Shown here: positions 12,134-14,496 of the stretch, piece after piece | Numbering within the stretch: position 1 is the first letter of the stretch | Layout of the letters: every line of letters begins with the position of its first letter | NCBI GenBank assembly: GCA_051881455.1 | Contig: JBJEPX010000019.1 | Location: forward strand, 1 to 14,496 | Length of the DNA stretch: 14,496 nucleotides | From: Fimenecus sp051881455 | GTDB taxonomy: Bacteria; Bacillota; Clostridia; Oscillospirales; Acutalibacteraceae | Reading direction: 5' to 3' | Notes under the pieces: model-generated | What the model was told of the DNA's origin: nothing | The model's input: only the letters and a program-made list of their open reading frames with translations | Databases searched by the model: none | Translations under genes and position numbers: made by a program

Positions 12134-12448
12134 ATGTATATTTATAGCGCAAAAAAATTAGAACAGAATGGCAATGAGCTCATTCTGCTCTTAATCGTTT
12201 ATGAAACTAAAGTTTCCTTTATAAATTTATCTTGCAGCATAGCAGCATTAGTTTTGATAACTCTCACGGAATACTACATCGCAAACAAAGAGCCTGACTG
12301 CGATTGGGTTATTATGCCGAAGACTAACATTTCTGCTTATCTAGGCTCTGCAACTTATATGGAAATGTATGAAAGCAGAATACCCGAAGGTTTTATGGAG
12401 AAAAAGCCTGAAATGGGCGGTGTGTCTGCGGTAAGGATTATCGTATAA
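12134..12448 (+). pseudogene. Unrecognised fragment, probably a gene remnant
   Basis: An open frame ends at the TAA at 12446-12448. Its last 70 codons look protein-like, with segments EYYIANKEPDCDWVIMPKTN and YMEMYESRIPEGFMEKKPEM. The N-terminal part is A+T-rich and low in coding character, and neither the ATG at 12047 nor that at 12134 has a ribosome binding site. It is therefore read as the 3' end of a decayed gene. No family was recognised, and a functional small protein cannot be excluded. Confidence 0.35.
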
Positions 12449-12452
12449 GAAT

Positions 12453-12552
12453 TGTAGAAATACGCAATTTATTAAAGTGGCTTTATTGACTTTATTTGTA
12501 TAGTGTGATAAAATACAGATAACAAAACTGTAGAAATACGCAATTTTTTAAA
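12453..12552 (+). repeat. Direct repeat pair flanking the ATPase promoter
   Basis: TGTAGAAATACGCAATTT, then (A/T)TTAAA, occurs at 12453-12476 and again at 12529-12552, identical except one base, with starts 76 bp apart. The second copy lies in the 5' leader just before the GAGGT ribosome binding site and the first lies upstream of the -35 box. They could be operators, target-site duplication remnants or a small tandem duplication. Confidence 0.8.
12486..12514 (+). promoter_or_regulatory. Promoter of the AAA_14/DUF4143 gene
   Basis: TTGACT (12486-12491), a 17-bp spacer ending in TGA, and TAAAAT (12509-12514), giving an extended -10. The leader is about 50 bases long. Confidence 0.75.
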
Positions 12553-12568
12553 ATGAGGTATATGCACT

Positions 12569-13867
12569 ATGATTGAAAGAAAAAAATATCTCGACAAATT
12601 AATAAGCAGAAAGCAAAACGGTCTTGTAAAGGTAATTACCGGTATCAGACGATGCGGTAAGTCTTATCTGCTTTTCAATATCTATAAGGACTATCTGAAA
12701 TCAATCGGCGTTGAGGATGAGTGTATTATTTGCCTCGCTCTCGATGACGATGAAAACATCAGATACCGTAATCCCTTGGAATTGGGTAAATATATTCGTA
12801 GCGTAACTTCCGATGAAAGCAAGGAATACTATGTTTTTCTTGACGAAATTCAGAAGGTTGTTACCATACAGAATCCTTATGTTGAGGGTGTAGAAGACAA
12901 AATCAGCTTTGTTGATGTTGTTCTCGGTCTTATGAAGCGTGAAAACATTGATGTGTATGTAACCGGCAGTAACTCAAAAATGCTGTCAAGTGATATTCTG
13001 ACCGAGTTTCGTGGCAGAGGTGACGAAATCCGTGTTAATCCCTTATCCTTTGCAGAGTTTTATAATGCATTTGAGGGTGATAAGCGTGATGCTTGGCAGG
13101 AATATTACACCTATGGCGGTTTGCCGTTGGTACTCGCTAAAAAAGGTCACGAGGAGAAAGCAAAATACCTCAGCACTCTGTTTGACACTATCTACCTGAG
13201 CGATATTATGGACAGAAATAGCCTTGCTCACGAGAAGAATCTGCTTGATGATATTTTGAATCTGATTTCATCTTCTATCGGTTCTCTTACCAACGCTAAC
13301 AAGATTGCAAATACTTTCAAAAGCGAACGACAGATTTCTGTCAGTCACGCAACCGTTTCAAAATATCTTGATTATTTAATAGATTCATTCCTTATTTATA
13401 GCGCCTCACGCTATGATGTTAAGGGCAGAAAATATATCGGTTCACCGTATAAATACTATTTCAGCGATGTCGGTCTTCGCAATGCTCGTCTCAATTTCCG
13501 CCAGCAGGAAGAAAATCACATAATGGAAAATATTATTTATAACGAGCTTTGTGTCCGTGATTTTAGTGTAGATGTCGGTATAGTTGAATACTGCTATAAA
13601 GATGCAGAAAAGAAAAGCAAACGGGCTTATCTTGAAATAGACTTTATTGCTAACAAGGGCAGTAAAAAATATTATGTTCAATCAGCACTTACTGTTGCCG
13701 ACGAAGAAAAACGCGAACAGGAAATACGCTCATTGAAGCGTGTCGGCGATTCGTTCAAGAAGATTGTTGTTGTCAAGGATAACATTATCCCTTGGCACGA
13801 CGATGACGGTATATTGTATATCGGTATTGAGCAGTTCTTGCTTGATGAGAATGCGATGGATATGTGA
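12569..13867 (+). CDS. AAA_14/DUF4143 ATP-binding protein
   Basis: The 432-residue cytoplasmic protein has a Walker A motif GIRRCGKS (25-32), Walker B YYVFLDE (87-93), and the sensor-like VTGSNSKMLS (131-140) and EFRGRGDEIRVNPLSFAEF segments typical of AAA_14 ATPases. A C-terminal DUF4143 domain (about 205-390) follows, with a winged-helix-like region and the YYFSDVGLRNARLNF and ENIIYNEL motifs. Members are widespread in Firmicutes and anaerobes. Their role is not established, and proposals include defence or regulation. Length is typical and no frameshift is seen. It starts at ATG 12569 after GAGGT (12555-12559). A two-residue-offset ATG at 12562 opens only a five-codon frame. The direct repeats around its promoter suggest dedicated control. 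Confidence 0.92.
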   Translation: MIERKKYLDKLISRKQNGLVKVITGIRRCGKSYLLFNIYKDYLKSIGVEDECIICLALDDDENIRYRNPLELGKYIRSVTSDESKEYYVFLDEIQKVVTIQNPYVEGVEDKISFVDVVLGLMKRENIDVYVTGSNSKMLSSDILTEFRGRGDEIRVNPLSFAEFYNAFEGDKRDAWQEYYTYGGLPLVLAKKGHEEKAKYLSTLFDTIYLSDIMDRNSLAHEKNLLDDILNLISSSIGSLTNANKIANTFKSERQISVSHATVSKYLDYLIDSFLIYSASRYDVKGRKYIGSPYKYYFSDVGLRNARLNFRQQEENHIMENIIYNELCVRDFSVDVGIVEYCYKDAEKKSKRAYLEIDFIANKGSKKYYVQSALTVADEEKREQEIRSLKRVGDSFKKIVVVKDNIIPWHDDDGILYIGIEQFLLDENAMDM

Positions 13868-13891
13868 TTTGATTTATTAATGGAGGATATA

Positions 13892-13996
13892 ATGAGTAAT
13901 CCTATAAAAGATGAATTCGATAAAATTTCACTTTCAAAAGATATAAGTGAAATTAATAACATTAAACAAGATATTAGCGAATTTATGAGTCACTAA
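13892..13996 (+). CDS. 34-residue small ORF after the ATPase gene
   Basis: A near-ideal GGAGG site (13882-13886) precedes the ATG. The predicted peptide reads MSNPIKDEFDKISLSKDI, then SEINNIKQDISEFMSH. It is charged with about equal acidic and basic residues, likely helical, with no membrane segment or cysteine. It starts 25 bp after the ATPase stop and has no separate promoter visible, so it is probably co-transcribed. It could be a small partner of the ATPase or the truncated start of a longer lost gene. No family was recognised. Confidence 0.5.
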   Translation: MSNPIKDEFDKISLSKDISEINNIKQDISEFMSH

Positions 13997-14112
13997 TAAA
14001 TTTCATAGTTATATGATACATGAAAATTTTCACACAATTAAGCATACTTGATTAAATGCTTGTTGCTATCAAATCAACAACGAATTTGTCTTTATTTAAT
14101 TTTTCAAGAATA

Positions 14113-14141
14113 TTGAAAAACAAATTAAAATATGGTATAAT
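14113..14141 (+). promoter_or_regulatory. Promoter of the DUF134 gene
   Basis: TTGAAA (14113-14118), a 17-bp spacer and a perfect TATAAT (14136-14141), with TGG just before the -10. Confidence 0.85.
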
Positions 14142-14153
14142 CGACATATGTCG
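14142..14153. promoter_or_regulatory. Palindromic operator candidate
   Basis: CGACATATGTCG is a perfect 12-bp palindrome immediately downstream of the -10 box, where the transcription start should be. This is a classical position for a repressor site. Because the gene encodes a DNA-binding protein, autoregulation is a reasonable inference. Confidence 0.5.
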
Positions 14154-14168
14154 GAAAGGAGTGGCGGT

Positions 14169-14496
14169 ATGCCAAGACCACAGAAATGTAGGCGAGTTTG
14201 TTCGGAACCGCAGTTTCTTTGTTTTTCCCCGGGTGGTGTAGAACAGCCGGAAGAAAATGTACTTACTGTAGACGAATATGAGGTAATTCGTTTAGTTGAC
14301 TATGAGAAAAAAAGTCATGAGCAATGTGCCGCAGCGATGGAAATTTCCAGAACAACGGTTACAGAAATATACGAAAAAGCCCGATATAAAATTGCCGAAT
14401 GTTTGGTTCAAGGCAAACAACTCAGTATAAACGGAGGCAATTACCAAATCTGCCCCGGACAGAGAAGTTGCTTTGGTAAGCCGTGTAGAAAAGAAA
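14169..14496 (+). CDS. DUF134-family DNA-binding protein (partial)
   Basis: Only the first 109 codons lie in the window. The frame is open to the right edge. It begins MPRPQKCRRVC and contains TVDEYEVIRLVDYEKKSHEQ and a helix-turn-helix, CAAAMEISRTTVTEIYEKAR (about residues 53-72), followed by the KIAECLVQGKQLSI segment. This is the DUF134/COG1342 pattern of predicted DNA-binding proteins. Cysteines near the ends (7, 11, 95, 101, 106) could bind metal, as is often suggested for these. The strong AAGGAG site (14156-14161) and promoter confirm the start. Regulated targets cannot be seen here. Confidence 0.9.
   Translation, partial: MPRPQKCRRVCSEPQFLCFSPGGVEQPEENVLTVDEYEVIRLVDYEKKSHEQCAAAMEISRTTVTEIYEKARYKIAECLVQGKQLSINGGNYQICPGQRSCFGKPCRKE

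Noticed and set aside
14040..14061. AAGCAT/ATGCTT stem-loop as terminator of the ATPase operon
   Set aside because: The stem is only six A+T-rich base pairs with a 10-base loop and no adjoining T-run, so it is too weak to call.

Overview
The window looks like chromosomal DNA of a low-to-medium G+C Gram-positive anaerobe of the class Clostridia (Bacillota). The reasons are strong AGGAGG-type ribosome binding sites, TTGACA/TATAAT promoters with 17-bp spacers, intrinsic terminators, GPH-type sugar transporters, a BspA-like leucine-rich-repeat lipoprotein and a DUF134 regulator. I cannot name the species from sequence alone.

Layout: (1) Positions 1-960 hold a striking array of short hairpins. 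A 55-bp stretch of it is repeated exactly at the left edge of the window. The array runs directly into a TTG-started gene for a four-helix-bundle protein of the 23S rRNA intervening-sequence (S23) family, which overlaps a small cysteine-containing protein gene. (2) Positions 1100-5560 hold two related GPH-family transporter genes pointing towards each other. The first is in an apparent operon with a leucine-rich-repeat lipoprotein, and a perfect bidirectional terminator separates the two units. (3) Positions 5520-7851 hold a PAP2-family phosphatase and a divergent penicillin-binding transpeptidase, both suggesting envelope work. The transpeptidase's ribosome binding site lies inside a terminator-like hairpin.

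(4) Positions 7945-11411 are an accessory zone in which every gene or gene remnant is on the minus strand: a zinc-ribbon mini-protein, a broken lipoprotein-like gene, a DUF2500 membrane protein, a 5'-truncated fragment, a zinc-ribbon/coiled-coil/T5orf172 protein and another fragment. They are separated by at least eleven copies of an imperfect palindrome with the shared core GGGGACGGTTCT. Several units are exactly bracketed by repeats, and three broken genes run into them. This gives the zone a cassette-like appearance. (5) Positions 11477-11925 hold a tRNA(CAT)-tRNA-Trp operon followed by a terminator, a G+C-rich multi-hairpin segment, a partial copy of the tRNA-Trp 3' end and a second terminator. 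This looks like an old integration scar. (6) Positions 12134-14496 hold an unrecognised fragment, an AAA_14/DUF4143 ATPase whose promoter lies between two direct repeats, a 34-residue ORF and the first 109 codons of a DUF134 regulator that runs off the window.

The best candidates for an undescribed system are the hairpin array with its S23-like gene at the left end, and the GGGGACGGTTCT repeat-bounded gene series in the middle. Family names rest on motif recognition from the translated sequence. No database search was run.
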